In this document: one piece after another, positions 17,902-28,666 of the stretch
How positions within the stretch are numbered: the stretch's first letter is position 1
How the letters are laid out: each line of letters starts with the position of its first letter
NCBI RefSeq assembly: GCF_018918285.1
Contig: NZ_JAHLQF010000003.1
Span: 496,001-560,000, forward strand
Length of the DNA: 64,000 nucleotides
Source: Clostridium mobile
GTDB taxonomy: Bacteria > Bacillota > Clostridia > Clostridiales > Clostridiaceae
Reading direction: 5' to 3'
Made by a program: the position numbers and the translations under genes
The notes under the pieces: model-generated
What the model was told of the DNA's origin: nothing
Database searches by the model: none
Seen by the model: only the letters and a program-made list of their open reading frames with translations

Positions 17902-19248
17902 ATGAAAATTAAAATTTTTAAAAAATTTAGATTAGCTCCAGTGCAAATACTAGCTTTAGGTTTTGCAGTTGTAATTTTTATTGGAGCAATTTTATTACAT
18001 TTACCCATAGCAACTCAAAGTGGTGAGATAACTCCATTTATTGATTGCTTGTTTGTTTCTACATCTGCCACTTGTGTTACAGGATTAATAACTGTAGATA
18101 CTGGAACTCATTGGAGTTATTTTGGTAAAACGGTAATTATGTTTTTAATCGAAATTGGTGGACTAGGATTTATGTCTTTTGCTACTTTAATTGCCTTAAT
18201 ATTAGGTAAGAAAATTACATTAAAAGATAGATTAGTAATGCAAGAAGCTATGAATTCCTTTTCGCTACAAGGATTGGTTAAATTAGTCAGATATGTATTA
18301 TTATTTACTTTTTCAATACAACTAGGTGGAGCGTTATTATTATCGACTCAATTTATACCTGAGTTTGGATTAGCTAAAGGTATATATTATAGTATATTTC
18401 ATTCTATTTCTGCATTTTGTAATGCAGGTTTTGATTTGTTCGGTAATTATCAAAGTGTTACGAAATATTATGATAATACTGTTGTAATTTTAACAATATC
18501 TAGTTTAATTATAATAGGCGGTCTGGGATTTTATGTTTGGCAAGAAATTTATAATTTTAAGACTTTAAAGAAATTATCCCTACATTCTAAAATAGTATTA
18601 TCTGTTACTACATTTTTAATAGTAGCTGGAGCTATACTTATGTTTATACTTGAGTATAATAATCCAGGAACCATGAAGGATATGTCTTTTAAGGGCAAGG
18701 TTTTATCATCTATATTTGCATCTGTTAGCCCCAGAACTGCTGGATTTAACTCCATATCTACATCAGATATGACTACTGCAGGAACATTCTTAACCATAAT
18801 ATTAATGTTTATTGGAGGTTCATCTGGATCTACAGCAGGAGGTATTAAAGTTACTACAGCAGGATTACTTATATTGGCGGTTATGTCTATAGTTAAAGGT
18901 AGAGAAGATGTAGAAGCTTTTAAAAAGAGAATACCAAAGGATACAATATATAAGTCCTTGGCAATTACAGTTATAGGCTTAGGCCTTGTTATATTTGTTA
19001 CAATGGTATTGTCAATAACTGAAGCTGGTGCATCGTTGGAATATCTTCTTTATGAAGCAACCTCTGCTTTTGCAACTGTTGGATTAACATTAGGATTGAC
19101 TACTAAATTAAGTTTTGCAGGTAAAATAATTATTGCTTTTACTATGTACGCTGGAAGAATAGGACCTTTAACTTTATTTTTAGCTTTATCAAGGAAAAAG
19201 GCTTCAAGTAATATAAAGTATCCAGAGGAAAAAATATTAGTAGGATAG
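17902..19248 (+). CDS. ktrB: Trk/Ktr-type potassium channel subunit
   Basis: Membrane ion-conducting subunit of a Ktr potassium uptake system, 448 residues with four repeats of membrane-pore-membrane units. Pore-loop signatures are visible: SATCVTGLITVDTG in repeat 1, SAFCNAGFDLFGNY in repeat 2, SVSPRTAGFNSIST in repeat 3 and SAFATVGLTLG in repeat 4. The flexible Gly/Ser segment IGGSSGSTAGGIKVTT of KtrB/TrkH proteins is present. I chose the ATG at 17902, seven bases after GAGGTG; an upstream in-frame TTG lies before that site. It is followed by its regulatory subunit. Confidence 0.95.
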   Translation: MKIKIFKKFRLAPVQILALGFAVVIFIGAILLHLPIATQSGEITPFIDCLFVSTSATCVTGLITVDTGTHWSYFGKTVIMFLIEIGGLGFMSFATLIALILGKKITLKDRLVMQEAMNSFSLQGLVKLVRYVLLFTFSIQLGGALLLSTQFIPEFGLAKGIYYSIFHSISAFCNAGFDLFGNYQSVTKYYDNTVVILTISSLIIIGGLGFYVWQEIYNFKTLKKLSLHSKIVLSVTTFLIVAGAILMFILEYNNPGTMKDMSFKGKVLSSIFASVSPRTAGFNSISTSDMTTAGTFLTIILMFIGGSSGSTAGGIKVTTAGLLILAVMSIVKGREDVEAFKKRIPKDTIYKSLAITVIGLGLVIFVTMVLSITEAGASLEYLLYEATSAFATVGLTLGLTTKLSFAGKIIIAFTMYAGRIGPLTLFLALSRKKASSNIKYPEEKILVG

Positions 19249-19259
19249 GGGAGATTTAA

Positions 19260-19922
19260 ATGGAAAAAAAACAGTTTGTTGTTATAGGATTAGGTAGATT
19301 TGGAACTTCTGTAGCTAAGACTTTATATTCCCTTGGGAATGATGTATTAGCTATTGATTCAGATGAAGATATAGTTCAAAGTGTATCAGATGATGTTACT
19401 CACTCAGTACAATTAGATGCTACAGATGAGCATACTTTAAGATCCTTAGGTATAAGCAACTTTGATGTAGCTGTAGTAACTATTGGTTCAGATATACAGG
19501 CAAGCGTAATGGCTACATTAATAGTTAAAGAAATAGGTGTAAAATATATAATAGCTAAAGCTAACAGTGAACTACATGCAAAAGTACTATATAAAATAGG
19601 GGCAGATAGAGTGGTTTTACCAGAGAGAGATATGGGAGTTAGAGTTGCACATAATTTAGTTTCAGCGAATATACTTGATTATATCGAGTTATCTCCAGAA
19701 TATAGCATAGCAGAAATAGTAAGCTCTACAGATTGGCATGGAAAGACTTTAAATGATTTAAGCATGAGGGCTAACTATGGAATAAATGTTGTAGCTATTA
19801 AAAGTGGTAATGATATAAATGTATCTCCTTCAGCAGATGATATAATCAATTCAGGAGATATAATTGTGGCTATTGGTGAAACAGAAAAATTAAATAAATT
19901 AGAGAATTTAATTTCTAAATAA
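19260..19922 (+). CDS. ktrA: Ktr potassium uptake regulatory subunit
   Basis: The cytosolic gating ring subunit, 220 residues. The N-terminal RCK domain begins with the nucleotide-binding motif VVIGLGRFGTSVA and the acidic ribose-binding turn IDSDE, then DATDEHTLRSLGISNFD. The C-terminal RCK_C domain (about 140-220, YSIAEIVSSTDWHGKTLNDL) is the place where c-di-AMP binds in characterised Firmicute homologues. It lies 11 bases after ktrB in the same transcript. Confidence 0.95.
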   Translation: MEKKQFVVIGLGRFGTSVAKTLYSLGNDVLAIDSDEDIVQSVSDDVTHSVQLDATDEHTLRSLGISNFDVAVVTIGSDIQASVMATLIVKEIGVKYIIAKANSELHAKVLYKIGADRVVLPERDMGVRVAHNLVSANILDYIELSPEYSIAEIVSSTDWHGKTLNDLSMRANYGINVVAIKSGNDINVSPSADDIINSGDIIVAIGETEKLNKLENLISK

Positions 19923-19936
19923 AGGGTGAAATTATA

Positions 19937-20722
19937 TTGGAAATGATATCTAGCAAAGATAATGCTATAATAAAAGAGATAAAAAAGCTAAAAGAAAGAA
20001 AGTATAGAAATGAAGAAAAGAAATTTTTAGTTGAAGGATTTAGATTTGTTGAAGAGGCATTAGATTCAAATTTTACCGTTTCTCATATTTTTATAAATGA
20101 GAAATCAAAGGATAAATTTTACCAATTAGCGATTAATAACAAAATAAAAGAGAATACTAAAGTATATATGCTTACGGAATCAATATTTAAAAGAGTAAGT
20201 AATACTGAAAGCCCTCAAGGGATAATAGCGTTAGTACAAAATAAAGAGATAGCTATAGAAGGCAAGAAAGGTTTTTATGTATTAGTAGATAAAGTTCAAG
20301 ATCCAGGCAACTTAGGAACCATAATAAGAACCGCACATGCTGCTGGTGCCTTAGGAGTAATAACAATGGAAGGAACCGTTGATGTCTACAATGATAAGAC
20401 ACTAAGGTCTACCATGGGATCAGTATTTTACATTCCAATTTTAGAGAGTAAAGATTTAACTTTTATAAAAAGTCTTAAGGAAAAGGGATATAAATTTTTA
20501 GTGAGTTCTCTAGAATCAAAAAATAATATATATGATTTAAATTTGAAAAATGAGAAATTAGTAATCTGTATAGGGAATGAAGGCAAAGGAATAAGTGAAG
20601 AAGTATTGAATTTAGGAGATGAAAATTTTAAAATTCCTATGCCTGGAGGAGCAGAGTCACTTAATGCAGCAGTGGCGGCAGCAGTGATTATGTTTGAAAT
20701 AGTTAGGCAAAATGTAAATTAG
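19937..20722 (+). CDS. SpoU/TrmH-family RNA 2'-O-methyltransferase
   Basis: A 261-residue enzyme of the SPOUT superfamily that methylates ribose 2'-OH, probably in 23S rRNA. The N-terminal substrate-binding domain includes EEKKFLVEGFRFVEEALDS. The catalytic domain has the three SpoU motifs: LVDKVQDPGNLGTIIRTAHA (motif 1), VICIGNEGKGISEEVL (motif 2) and IPMPGGAESLNAAVAAAVI (motif 3, knot). The best start is TTG at 19937, eight bases after GGGTG; an in-frame ATG lies two codons on. It precedes pheS, a frequent clostridial and bacillary arrangement. The exact nucleotide target is not known. Confidence 0.92.
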   Translation: MEMISSKDNAIIKEIKKLKERKYRNEEKKFLVEGFRFVEEALDSNFTVSHIFINEKSKDKFYQLAINNKIKENTKVYMLTESIFKRVSNTESPQGIIALVQNKEIAIEGKKGFYVLVDKVQDPGNLGTIIRTAHAAGALGVITMEGTVDVYNDKTLRSTMGSVFYIPILESKDLTFIKSLKEKGYKFLVSSLESKNNIYDLNLKNEKLVICIGNEGKGISEEVLNLGDENFKIPMPGGAESLNAAVAAAVIMFEIVRQNVN

Positions 20723-20724
20723 CA

Positions 20725-20753
20725 TTGACAATTCAATTATAAATATGTAGAAT
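20725..20753 (+). promoter_or_regulatory. Sigma-A promoter of pheST
   Basis: TTGACA at 20725-20730 and TAGAAT at 20748-20753 with a 17-base spacer. Confidence 0.75.
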
Positions 20754-20774
20754 TTTAAATTAAAGACATAAAAT

Positions 20775-21016
20775 ATAATAATTAAACGGTGAAGAAGAGA
20801 GTAAATATAAGGATTATTTCAGGGAGAAAAGGCCCTAGACTGAAAGCCTTTTTATTAGTTGTTATATTGAAGTTCCCTTCTGAGTTCTAATTGTGAATGA
20901 TTGTAGTAGCAATTAGCGGTTAATAACCGATAAACTATAAAAGATGAGCATGTTATGCTAATCAGGGTGGTACCGCGGATATAAGTTCGTCCCTAGCAGG
21001 GATGGGCTTTTTTTAT
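20775..21016 (+). promoter_or_regulatory. T-box leader of pheST with specifier TTC (Phe)
   Basis: Stem I begins with GAAGAGAGTAAAT. The specifier codon TTC is at 20873-20875 within TGAAGTTCCCTTCTGAG. The T-box core AGGGTGGTACCGCGG lies at 20964-20978, followed by a terminator (CGTCCCT/AGGGATG, then seven T) ending near 21016. The specifier agrees with the downstream phenylalanyl-tRNA synthetase. Confidence 0.93.
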
Positions 21017-21049
21017 TTTATAAACTATTATTGAAAGGAGCATTATGCA

Positions 21050-22069
21050 ATGAGAGAAAAATTAGAAAGTATTAAAGAAAGTGCTATAAATGAGCTAAAG
21101 ACTATAGAAAATAAAAATGAGTTAGATAGCATTAGAGTTAAATACCTTGGTAAGAAAGGTGAATTAACTCAGATATTAAGGGGAATGGGTGGATTAAGTT
21201 CGGAAGAAAGACCTATAGTAGGTAAACTAGCTAACAAAGTGAGAGAAGTTATAGAAAGTTTAATAGAAGAAGCTTCAAGTGAAATGAAAAATAAAGAGAA
21301 AAATTTAAGATTAAAAAATGAAACTATAGATATATCCTTACCAGGAAAGAGAAAGGCTTTAGGTAAGAGACATCCTTTGGATTTAACTTTACAAAGTATG
21401 ATCGATATATTTATATCCATGGGATTCACCATAGAAGAAGGACCAGAAGTAGAATTAGACTACTATAATTTTGAGGCATTAAACATACCTGAAAATCATC
21501 CAGCAAAAGGGGAGCAGGATACTTTTTATATAAATGACAAAATGGTTTTAAGAACTCAAACTTCTCCAATACAAATAAGAACTATGGAGAAACAAAAACC
21601 ACCTATAATGATGATAGCGCCTGGAAAGGTTTACCGTTCAGATGCTGTAGATGCTACTCATTCACCTATATTTTATCAAATGGAAGGGCTAGTAGTAGAC
21701 AAGGGAATAACCTTTGCAGATTTAAAAGGTACCTTAGAAATGTTTGCTAAAAAAATGTTTGGAGATAAGGTTAAGACTAAATTTAGACCTCATCATTTCC
21801 CATTTACAGAACCTTCAGCAGAAATGGATGCTACATGCTTTGTATGTAATGGAGAAGGGTGTAGGGTATGTAAAGGAAGTGGATGGATTGAATTGTTAGG
21901 TTGTGGCATGGTACATCCACAGGTTTTAAGAAATTGTGGAATAGATCCAGAAGTATATAGTGGATTTGCTTTTGGTTTTGGTGTTGATAGAATGGTTATG
22001 TTGAAGTATGGAATAGATGATATTAGATTACTTTATGAAAGTGATATGAGATTTTTAAATCAATTTTAA
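21050..22069 (+). CDS. pheS: Phenylalanyl-tRNA synthetase alpha subunit
   Basis: Catalytic subunit of the heterotetrameric enzyme, 339 residues. The N-terminal coiled-coil region is present (residues 1-90). Class II motifs are visible: [39 protein letters not shown] and the C-terminal [18 protein letters not shown]. An internal Cys-rich insertion, [17 protein letters not shown] near residue 263, is also known from other PheS proteins. It lies 23 bases upstream of pheT and is controlled by the Phe T-box. Confidence 0.97.
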   Translation: MREKLESIKESAINELKTIENKNELDSIRVKYLGKKGELTQILRGMGGLSSEERPIVGKLANKVREVIESLIEEASSEMKNKEKNLRLKNETIDISLPGKRKALGKRHPLDLTLQSMIDIFISMGFTIEEGPEVELDYYNFEALNIPENHPAKGEQDTFYINDKMVLRTQTSPIQIRTMEKQKPPIMMIAPGKVYRSDAVDATHSPIFYQMEGLVVDKGITFADLKGTLEMFAKKMFGDKVKTKFRPHHFPFTEPSAEMDATCFVCNGEGCRVCKGSGWIELLGCGMVHPQVLRNCGIDPEVYSGFAFGFGVDRMVMLKYGIDDIRLLYESDMRFLNQF

Positions 22070-22092
22070 TATTATGAATGGAGGCAAGTGAA

Positions 22093-24471
22093 ATGAAAGT
22101 TCCAATTAAATGGTTAAAAGATTATGTAGATATAAATATTTCAGTAATAGAACTAGGGGATAGACTTACTCTTTCTGGTTCAAAAGTAGAAGAAATTGTT
22201 ACTTCAGAGGATGAAATTAAAAATGTAGTTACAGGGAAAATAATGTCTATTGTACCTCATCCGGATGCAGAGAAATTAGTTGTGTGTCAAGTTAATATTG
22301 GAGAGGAAGAACTAACACAAATAGTTACTGGAGCAAAAAACATGAAAGAAGGAGATATAGTTCCAGTTGCTGTACATGGTTCAAATTTACCAGGTGGAGT
22401 AAAGATTAAGAGAGGTAAATTAAGAGGTATTGTATCTAATGGAATGATGTGTTCAGAAGATGAGTTGGGAATTGGAGGAGAAGAAGCGGCAGAAGGATTG
22501 CTAATACTACCACAGGAAACTCCAATAGGAAAAGACATAAAGGAAGTATTAGGATTAGATAATGCGGTAATTGAGTTTGAAATCACATCTAATAGACCAG
22601 ATTGTTTAAGTGTAGTAGGAATGGCTAGGGAAACAGGAGCTACGCTAGGAGTTGAATATAAGCAACCAGAAACTAATTATGTGAGTAAATGTAAGGAAAA
22701 CATAAATGATATTTTAAAAGTAGAAATAAGAGATGATTTATGTAGAAGATATATGTCTAGAGGAGTAAAAAATGTTAAAATAGCTCCATCACCAGCTTGG
22801 ATGCAGGAAAGATTAATGGAGGCAGGAGTTAGACCTATTAATAATGTAGTAGATATAACTAATTTTGTAATGCTAGAATTAGGTCAGCCAATGCATGCTT
22901 TTGATGCTAGAGAAATCACATCTAATAGCATAATTATTGAAAGAGCTAAAGATGGAGAAAAGTTCACTACTTTAGATGAAGTAGAAAGAGATATAGATTC
23001 CAATATATTATGCATAAAAGATGGAGATAGAGCAGTGGCTCTTGCAGGTATAATGGGAGGGTTGAATTCAGAAGTAAAGGAAGATACTGCTGAAATAATT
23101 TTTGAATGTGCAAATTTTGAGGGTACTAATATTAGAGTATCTTCAAAGAAATTAGGGCTAAGAACAGAAGCTTCATCAAAATTTGAAAAAGATTTAGACC
23201 CCAATTTAGTTCAAATTGCTATAGATAGAGCTTGTAATTTAGTTAATGAATTAGGCGCTGGAGAAGTAATGGAAGGAACTATAGATGTGTATCCAAATCC
23301 ATTAAAGACAAATATTATTGAAGTAGACTCTAAATGGATAAATAAATTTTTAGGAATAGAAATATCAAAAGAAAGCATGAAAGAATACTTAGATAGATTA
23401 GAATTAAAAACTGAAATAGAAGAGGAAAAATTAATTATTAAAGTACCTACTTTTAGAAGTGATATAAATATTAAAGAAGATGTAGCAGAAGAAATTGCAA
23501 GAATTTATGGATATAACAATATACCTACTACTTTACTTAAGTCTACTAGCGAAAGAGGAGGTAAAACTAAGAAGCAGCATTTACAAGATAGCATAGTTGA
23601 AGTATTGATAGGAAGCGGTTTAAATCAATCCATAAGCTATTCTTTTGTAAGTCCAAAAGTATTTGATAAAGTGTTGATTCCTAAAGAAAGTCCTCTTAGA
23701 AATGTAGTTAAAATAAGAAATCCTTTAGGGGAAGATTATAGCATAATGAGAAGCACTTCCATTCCTTCTATGATGGAAGCTTTAGCTAGAAATTATTCAA
23801 GAAGTAATGAAAGAACAAGATTATTTGAAATTGGTAAAGTGTATTTACCAAAGGAAAGTGAATATGAACTTCCAGAAGAGATAAATATAGCAACTTTAGG
23901 TATATACGGCGATGTAGATTATTTGGACTTAAAGGGTATTGTAGAAAATATAGTAGATAGTTTAGATATAAAGGATGTAAGCTATAAAAGAGAAAGTGAA
24001 AATCCTTCTTTCCATCCAGGAAAAACAGCAAAAGTATTTATTGGACAAAAATTACTTGGAACTTTAGGAGAAATTCATCCTGATATTACGGATAATTATG
24101 ATATAGAAGAAAGATGTTATATAGCTGAGTTAAACTTAGATTTATTGTATCAATATGCAAATGTAAATAAAGCTTATAAACCACTTCCAAAATATCCTGC
24201 AGTAACTAGAGATATCGCATTAATAGTTGAAGATGAAGTTATGGTACAGGATATTGAAGACATTATAGCTAAACAAGGCGGAAAAATGGTAGAAAGTATT
24301 AAGTTATTTGACATATATAAGGGTAAGCAAATAGAAGAAGGAAAGAAAAGCGTTGCTTACTCCATAGTATATAGACTTGAAAATAAAACTTTGACAGATG
24401 GAGAAGTAAATAAGGTACATGATAAAATAGTAAGAACTCTGGAAAATAGGTTAGGAGCAACTCTAAGATAA
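22093..24471 (+). CDS. pheT: Phenylalanyl-tRNA synthetase beta subunit
   Basis: The 792-residue beta subunit contributes tRNA binding and editing. In order it has the N-terminal B1 segment ([13 protein letters not shown]), an EMAP-like tRNA-binding domain at about 40-150 ([15 protein letters not shown], then [12 protein letters not shown]-like [16 protein letters not shown]), the B3/B4 editing domain ([21 protein letters not shown], shown as its key residues), the B5 domain, the pseudo-catalytic core, and the C-terminal ferredoxin-fold anticodon-binding domain ([15 protein letters not shown]). I chose the ATG at 22093, preceded by GGAGG; the ATG at 22078 lies before that site. Confidence 0.96.
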   Translation: MKVPIKWLKDYVDINISVIELGDRLTLSGSKVEEIVTSEDEIKNVVTGKIMSIVPHPDAEKLVVCQVNIGEEELTQIVTGAKNMKEGDIVPVAVHGSNLPGGVKIKRGKLRGIVSNGMMCSEDELGIGGEEAAEGLLILPQETPIGKDIKEVLGLDNAVIEFEITSNRPDCLSVVGMARETGATLGVEYKQPETNYVSKCKENINDILKVEIRDDLCRRYMSRGVKNVKIAPSPAWMQERLMEAGVRPINNVVDITNFVMLELGQPMHAFDAREITSNSIIIERAKDGEKFTTLDEVERDIDSNILCIKDGDRAVALAGIMGGLNSEVKEDTAEIIFECANFEGTNIRVSSKKLGLRTEASSKFEKDLDPNLVQIAIDRACNLVNELGAGEVMEGTIDVYPNPLKTNIIEVDSKWINKFLGIEISKESMKEYLDRLELKTEIEEEKLIIKVPTFRSDINIKEDVAEEIARIYGYNNIPTTLLKSTSERGGKTKKQHLQDSIVEVLIGSGLNQSISYSFVSPKVFDKVLIPKESPLRNVVKIRNPLGEDYSIMRSTSIPSMMEALARNYSRSNERTRLFEIGKVYLPKESEYELPEEINIATLGIYGDVDYLDLKGIVENIVDSLDIKDVSYKRESENPSFHPGKTAKVFIGQKLLGTLGEIHPDITDNYDIEERCYIAELNLDLLYQYANVNKAYKPLPKYPAVTRDIALIVEDEVMVQDIEDIIAKQGGKMVESIKLFDIYKGKQIEEGKKSVAYSIVYRLENKTLTDGEVNKVHDKIVRTLENRLGATLR

Positions 24472-24538
24472 ATTCTATTTTAACTGGTAACAAATTGTGT
24501 TAAAATATATATAAGAATTTATCTGAGAGGGTGTTTTC

Positions 24539-25126
24539 ATGAACATAGTAGCTGTTAGGATAAATGGAGTTGAATACAACTTAAAGGGAAATGAGAAAGA
24601 AGAATATTTACATAGGGTAGCAGCTTATGTAGATAAAAAACTTAAAAACATAACTGATAATAACAATAAACTCAGTACAGCTTCAGCTGCCATATTAACT
24701 GCCGTTAATGCTGTTGATGACATGCTTAAAAAAGAAGAGGAAAATCAACAGCTTATAAATAAGTTAAACTACGTGGAAGAACATGAAAAAAATTATGTAA
24801 GCGAAATTGAGGATTTGAAGAGCAAAGTGGCCGAGTTAGAGAAATATGTTGAGGAATTGAAAGGAAAAAGTCAGTTAAAAGAATACGAAGAAGTACTAAA
24901 AAGTAAAGAAGCAATTCTCAGCAATACAGAAAAAGAAAAAAATGAACTTAAAAATACTTGTAAAAAATACTTAGAAGAAAATAATAAGTTAAAATTAGAA
25001 TGTAAAGAATATAAGTTTAAAATGCAGTCCTCAAAATACAAAATACTAGATTTGCAACATAAGCTTATTGAAACAGAGGTTAAATTGGCAAAAGAGAAGA
25101 AAATGAATAATCCAATGATAAAATAA
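24539..25126 (+). CDS. zapA: Cell division protein ZapA with long coiled-coil tail
   Basis: ZapA binds and bundles FtsZ at the division ring. The first 80 residues are the ZapA domain (VAVRINGVEYNLKGNEKEEY, then HRVAAYVDKKL and TASAAILTAVNAVDD). The remaining residues form an extended Lys/Glu-rich coiled coil, about twice the usual 90-residue length. Longer ZapA proteins of this kind occur in clostridia. The pheT-zapA order is also common in Firmicutes. A terminator overlaps the stop codon. Confidence 0.88.
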   Translation: MNIVAVRINGVEYNLKGNEKEEYLHRVAAYVDKKLKNITDNNNKLSTASAAILTAVNAVDDMLKKEEENQQLINKLNYVEEHEKNYVSEIEDLKSKVAELEKYVEELKGKSQLKEYEEVLKSKEAILSNTEKEKNELKNTCKKYLEENNKLKLECKEYKFKMQSSKYKILDLQHKLIETEVKLAKEKKMNNPMIK

Positions 25127-25155
25127 GGTACATTAATTTGTACCTTATTTTATTT
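25122..25155 (+). terminator. Terminator of pheST-zapA
   Basis: AAATAAGGTAC and GTACCTTATTT form an 11-bp stem with an eight-base loop, followed by a T-rich stretch. The left arm includes the zapA stop codon. Confidence 0.75.
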
Positions 25156-25224
25156 TAAATGTGATAATAACATTTATATCTGCATAATAATAATTTAAAC
25201 ACAGAGAAATTTAGGGGGATATAT

Positions 25225-26214
25225 ATGAGGATTCTATATTGCATAAGAAATGATTATCTGAGAAATTTTGCAGGAGATTCTATGCAAGTTTTAAAGTCAG
25301 CAGAACATTTGAGAAAAATTGGAGCCCATGTAGATATAAATAATGGTCACATAGAAGATTATTCTTCTTATGACTTAATTCACTTATTTAATTTAACGAG
25401 AACTGGGGAAACATATAAGTATTATAAGTTAGGAAAATACTATAAGAAAACCATTGTATTATCGCCAATGTACTGGGATTTAACAAAGTATTATAGCTAT
25501 ATTAAAGATATAGATAGTATAAAGATGTGGGAAAAATGTAGCCATTATAAGCTTGAAATATTAAAAGGTTGTAAAATAATATATCCTAATAGTAAAACAG
25601 AGGGAAACATAATTAAGGAGGAATTTGGTAAGAATATTAAATACGAGGCAATATACGATGGAGTTGAAGTGGAGGATGATCAGGTTCCACTATATAATTT
25701 TAAAGATAGATATAATTTAGATAATTATGTTCTCTGTGTTGGTAGGATATGTAAAATGAAAAATCAGTTAACTTTATCTAAGATTTGCAATGATTTAAAT
25801 ATACCATTAGTGCTTATAGGCACTATCGATGATAAAGATTACTTTAATGAATGTATAAAATATAAGAACACTATCTATTTAGGTTTTATGGATAGCTACA
25901 ATATCTATAATGCATATAGATTTGCGAAGCTTCACATATCACCATCCTTTATGGAGATACCAGGAATTTCTTCTTTGGAAGCAGCTGCTAGTGGGTGTAA
26001 TATACTAACAACTAAAGAAGGGAGTGCTTATGAATACTTTGGAGAGGGCGCTACTTACTGTGATCCTTTTCAAGAAGCATCAATAGCTGAAGGAATAATT
26101 AAAGGGATTAATAAAAAGAAAAATGATGATTTTAAAAACTATATTTTAGAAAATTATAATTGGAGTAAATGTATACAAAAATTATACGAAAGTTATTTGG
26201 CTATCCTACAGTAA
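25225..26214 (+). CDS. GT4-type glycosyltransferase, unknown substrate
   Basis: A 329-residue protein with a GT-B fold layout. The N-terminal domain is MRILYCIRNDYLRNFAGDS with an HLF motif; the linker region YVLCVGRICKMKNQLTL begins the donor-binding domain. The C-terminal IPGISSLEAAASGCNIL carries the E-x(n)-E nucleotide-sugar pattern of GT4 enzymes. It is a singleton between zapA and a U32 peptidase, far from the polysaccharide locus, so its acceptor is unclear. Start ATG after AGGGGG. Confidence 0.8.
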   Translation: MRILYCIRNDYLRNFAGDSMQVLKSAEHLRKIGAHVDINNGHIEDYSSYDLIHLFNLTRTGETYKYYKLGKYYKKTIVLSPMYWDLTKYYSYIKDIDSIKMWEKCSHYKLEILKGCKIIYPNSKTEGNIIKEEFGKNIKYEAIYDGVEVEDDQVPLYNFKDRYNLDNYVLCVGRICKMKNQLTLSKICNDLNIPLVLIGTIDDKDYFNECIKYKNTIYLGFMDSYNIYNAYRFAKLHISPSFMEIPGISSLEAAASGCNILTTKEGSAYEYFGEGATYCDPFQEASIAEGIIKGINKKKNDDFKNYILENYNWSKCIQKLYESYLAILQ

Positions 26215-26223
26215 AGGATAGCC
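26199..26223 (+). terminator. Hairpin overlapping the glycosyltransferase stop
   Basis: GGCTATCC and GGATAGCC are perfect 8-base arms around a nine-base loop that contains the stop codon. The following run is only weakly T-rich. Confidence 0.55.
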
Positions 26224-26293
26224 TTAAATTATTGTTAGAAACTATGGGTAATATATTGTATAATAAACCTAGATTAAATTAGGAGAGATGAAT

Positions 26294-28666
26294 ATGAAAA
26301 AAGTAGAGTTATTGGCTCCAGCAGGTAGCATAGAAAGTTTGTATTCAGCAGTTAATAGTGGAGCGGATGCAGTATATTTAGGAGGAAGTAAATTCTCTGC
26401 AAGAGCGTATGCCTCTAATTTTGATGAGGATAATATGACTAATGCAGTGGATTATTGTCATATATATGGAGTAAAAGTATATGTTACGGTAAATACCTTA
26501 TTGAAAGAAGAGGAACTAAAGGAAGCTTTAGAATACTCTAAATTTCTATATAAAATAGGTGTAGATGCTTTATTGATACAGGATATAGGTCTAGCTAAAG
26601 CTATAAGAAGTGAAATGCCAGACTTTGAGCTACATGCTTCAACTCAGATGACAATACATAATCTAGAGGGAGCAAAATTTCTTAAAGAAATAGGTTTTAA
26701 AAGAATAGTTTTATCTAGAGAATTATCATTAAAGGAAATTAAATATATATCAGAAAACATAGGGATAGAAACAGAGATATTTATGCATGGAGCTTTATGT
26801 ATATGCTATTCTGGTCAATGTCTTATGAGTAGTATGATAGGAGGCAGAAGTGGAAATAGAGGGAGATGTGCACAACCTTGTAGATTACCTTACTCATTAA
26901 TAGAAGGAGATGAAGATAGAGAAAAAAAGAGCTATCTATTAAGCCCTAAGGATATTTGCACATTGAGCGATATCAAGGATATAATTTTAAGTGGTGCTAC
27001 GTCTTTGAAAATTGAAGGTAGGATGAAAAGGCCGGAGTATGTAGCAGGGGTTATAGATATTTATAGAAAGGCTATAGATAATATACAAATAGAAGAGCAA
27101 GAATTAGATAAAGAAGAAAAATTAGATTATGAGGCGGAAAATAAGAAACTTCTTCAATTATTTAATAGAGAAGGTTTTTCTAAAGCTTATTTATATGGGA
27201 ATGTAGGGAAAGATATGATGGCCTATAACTTTCCTAAAAATACTGGTATATTGCTAGGAAAGATAGATAAGGAGTTAAAAATTACTCTAAAGGAAGATAT
27301 ATCTTTAAAAGATGGAGTGAGAAATGGAGAAAGTGGTTTTGCTATATCTAAAATAACAAAGGATAATAAAGAAGTAGAGAAAGCTTATAAGGGAGAAAAA
27401 GTTAAAATATATCCAGCAAACTATAAAGTAGGGGACACAATATTTAAAACATCTGATGTAAAATTATTAAAATACTATGAAGGATTTTACAACAATAAAT
27501 ATAGTAAAAAAATAAATATATCTTTAAAAGTAGATTTTAAAACAAATTCTCCTATAGTTATTTCCACGGAAATAAAGGGGAAAACTATAACAATTAGGGG
27601 AGATAAAGTTCAAGAGGCAATAAAAAAACCATTAGATAAAAATAAAATAATCGATAATTTAAGAAAAACTGGAGATACTCCATTTAATTTTGAAGAAATT
27701 ACATTTGATAATTTTGAAGAAGGATTCTTGCCAGTATCTTCAATTAATGAAGTAAGAAGAACTTTGTTAGAAAAAGTACAAAACTTTATTGTTGATTCAT
27801 ATAAAAGAGATATAAACTTAAGTAGCACAAACTATAATATGAATTATCCTATAAAGGAACGAAAGGTTTTACCAGAGACATTAGTATATATAACCACTAA
27901 AGATCAATTAAAAGCAGTGTTAGAGTTTGATGCAAAGAATATATGTATTAATCCATTTATGAGGAATAACGAAATAGACATTAACTCTATAGATAGGGAA
28001 AAAGTAAATTTATATTTGAAAATACCTAATATTATTAAAGGAGAATTTCAAACTATAATTGAATTCGTAGAAAAAAATCTACATAAAATCAAGGGGATTA
28101 TTACAGCAAATTTAGGTATTATAAATAAATTTAAAGATAAAACATGTATCATTGGAGATTACAAACTAAATGTATTTAATAGTGAAAGTTTAAATTTCTA
28201 TGATAATTTTATAGATGGAAGTTGTGTAAGTGTAGAATTAAATAAAAAAGAGTTAGAGAATAGTTTTAAAGAAAATAAAAATGAGCAAATACTTGTTTAT
28301 GGCAAAATTGAGCTTATGGTAAGTGAATATTGTGCTATTGGAAGTGTTTTCGGGGGGAAAGATAAGAACATCAACTGTGATACATATTGCAATAAGAAAA
28401 AATTTACGCTAGTAGATAGGATGGGAGAAAAATTCTTGCTTAGTACTGATAAATTTTGTAGAAGCTATGTGTATAACTCAGTAGCTCTAAACTTACTTCC
28501 TAATATAAAGGAATTGAATAAAATGAATTTTAAAAACTTTAGGCTAGATTTTACAGATGAAAGCTATGAAGAAGTAGTGTATATAATGAAATCTATGTTA
28601 GCTAAAACCTGGGATAGGGATTTTAAAAATTATACTAGGGGACATTATAAAAGAGGTGTAGAATAA
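26294..28666 (+). CDS. U32 family peptidase / RlhA-like protein
   Basis: A 790-residue U32 protein. The N-terminal catalytic-type domain has ELLAPAGSIESLYSAVNSGA and the U32 signature EIFMHGALCICYSGQCLMSS with its conserved cysteines, followed by GRCAQPCRLPY. The middle carries the collagenase-like DUF3656 domain (about 380-510). Family members were called collagenases, but characterised ones act in tRNA or 23S rRNA hydroxylation (TrhP, RlhA), so RNA modification is more likely than proteolysis. The ATG at 26294 is seven bases after AGGAGA; the ATG two codons earlier is too close. It shares a base with the mutS2 start. Confidence 0.88.
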   Translation: MKKVELLAPAGSIESLYSAVNSGADAVYLGGSKFSARAYASNFDEDNMTNAVDYCHIYGVKVYVTVNTLLKEEELKEALEYSKFLYKIGVDALLIQDIGLAKAIRSEMPDFELHASTQMTIHNLEGAKFLKEIGFKRIVLSRELSLKEIKYISENIGIETEIFMHGALCICYSGQCLMSSMIGGRSGNRGRCAQPCRLPYSLIEGDEDREKKSYLLSPKDICTLSDIKDIILSGATSLKIEGRMKRPEYVAGVIDIYRKAIDNIQIEEQELDKEEKLDYEAENKKLLQLFNREGFSKAYLYGNVGKDMMAYNFPKNTGILLGKIDKELKITLKEDISLKDGVRNGESGFAISKITKDNKEVEKAYKGEKVKIYPANYKVGDTIFKTSDVKLLKYYEGFYNNKYSKKINISLKVDFKTNSPIVISTEIKGKTITIRGDKVQEAIKKPLDKNKIIDNLRKTGDTPFNFEEITFDNFEEGFLPVSSINEVRRTLLEKVQNFIVDSYKRDINLSSTNYNMNYPIKERKVLPETLVYITTKDQLKAVLEFDAKNICINPFMRNNEIDINSIDREKVNLYLKIPNIIKGEFQTIIEFVEKNLHKIKGIITANLGIINKFKDKTCIIGDYKLNVFNSESLNFYDNFIDGSCVSVELNKKELENSFKENKNEQILVYGKIELMVSEYCAIGSVFGGKDKNINCDTYCNKKKFTLVDRMGEKFLLSTDKFCRSYVYNSVALNLLPNIKELNKMNFKNFRLDFTDESYEEVVYIMKSMLAKTWDRDFKNYTRGHYKRGVE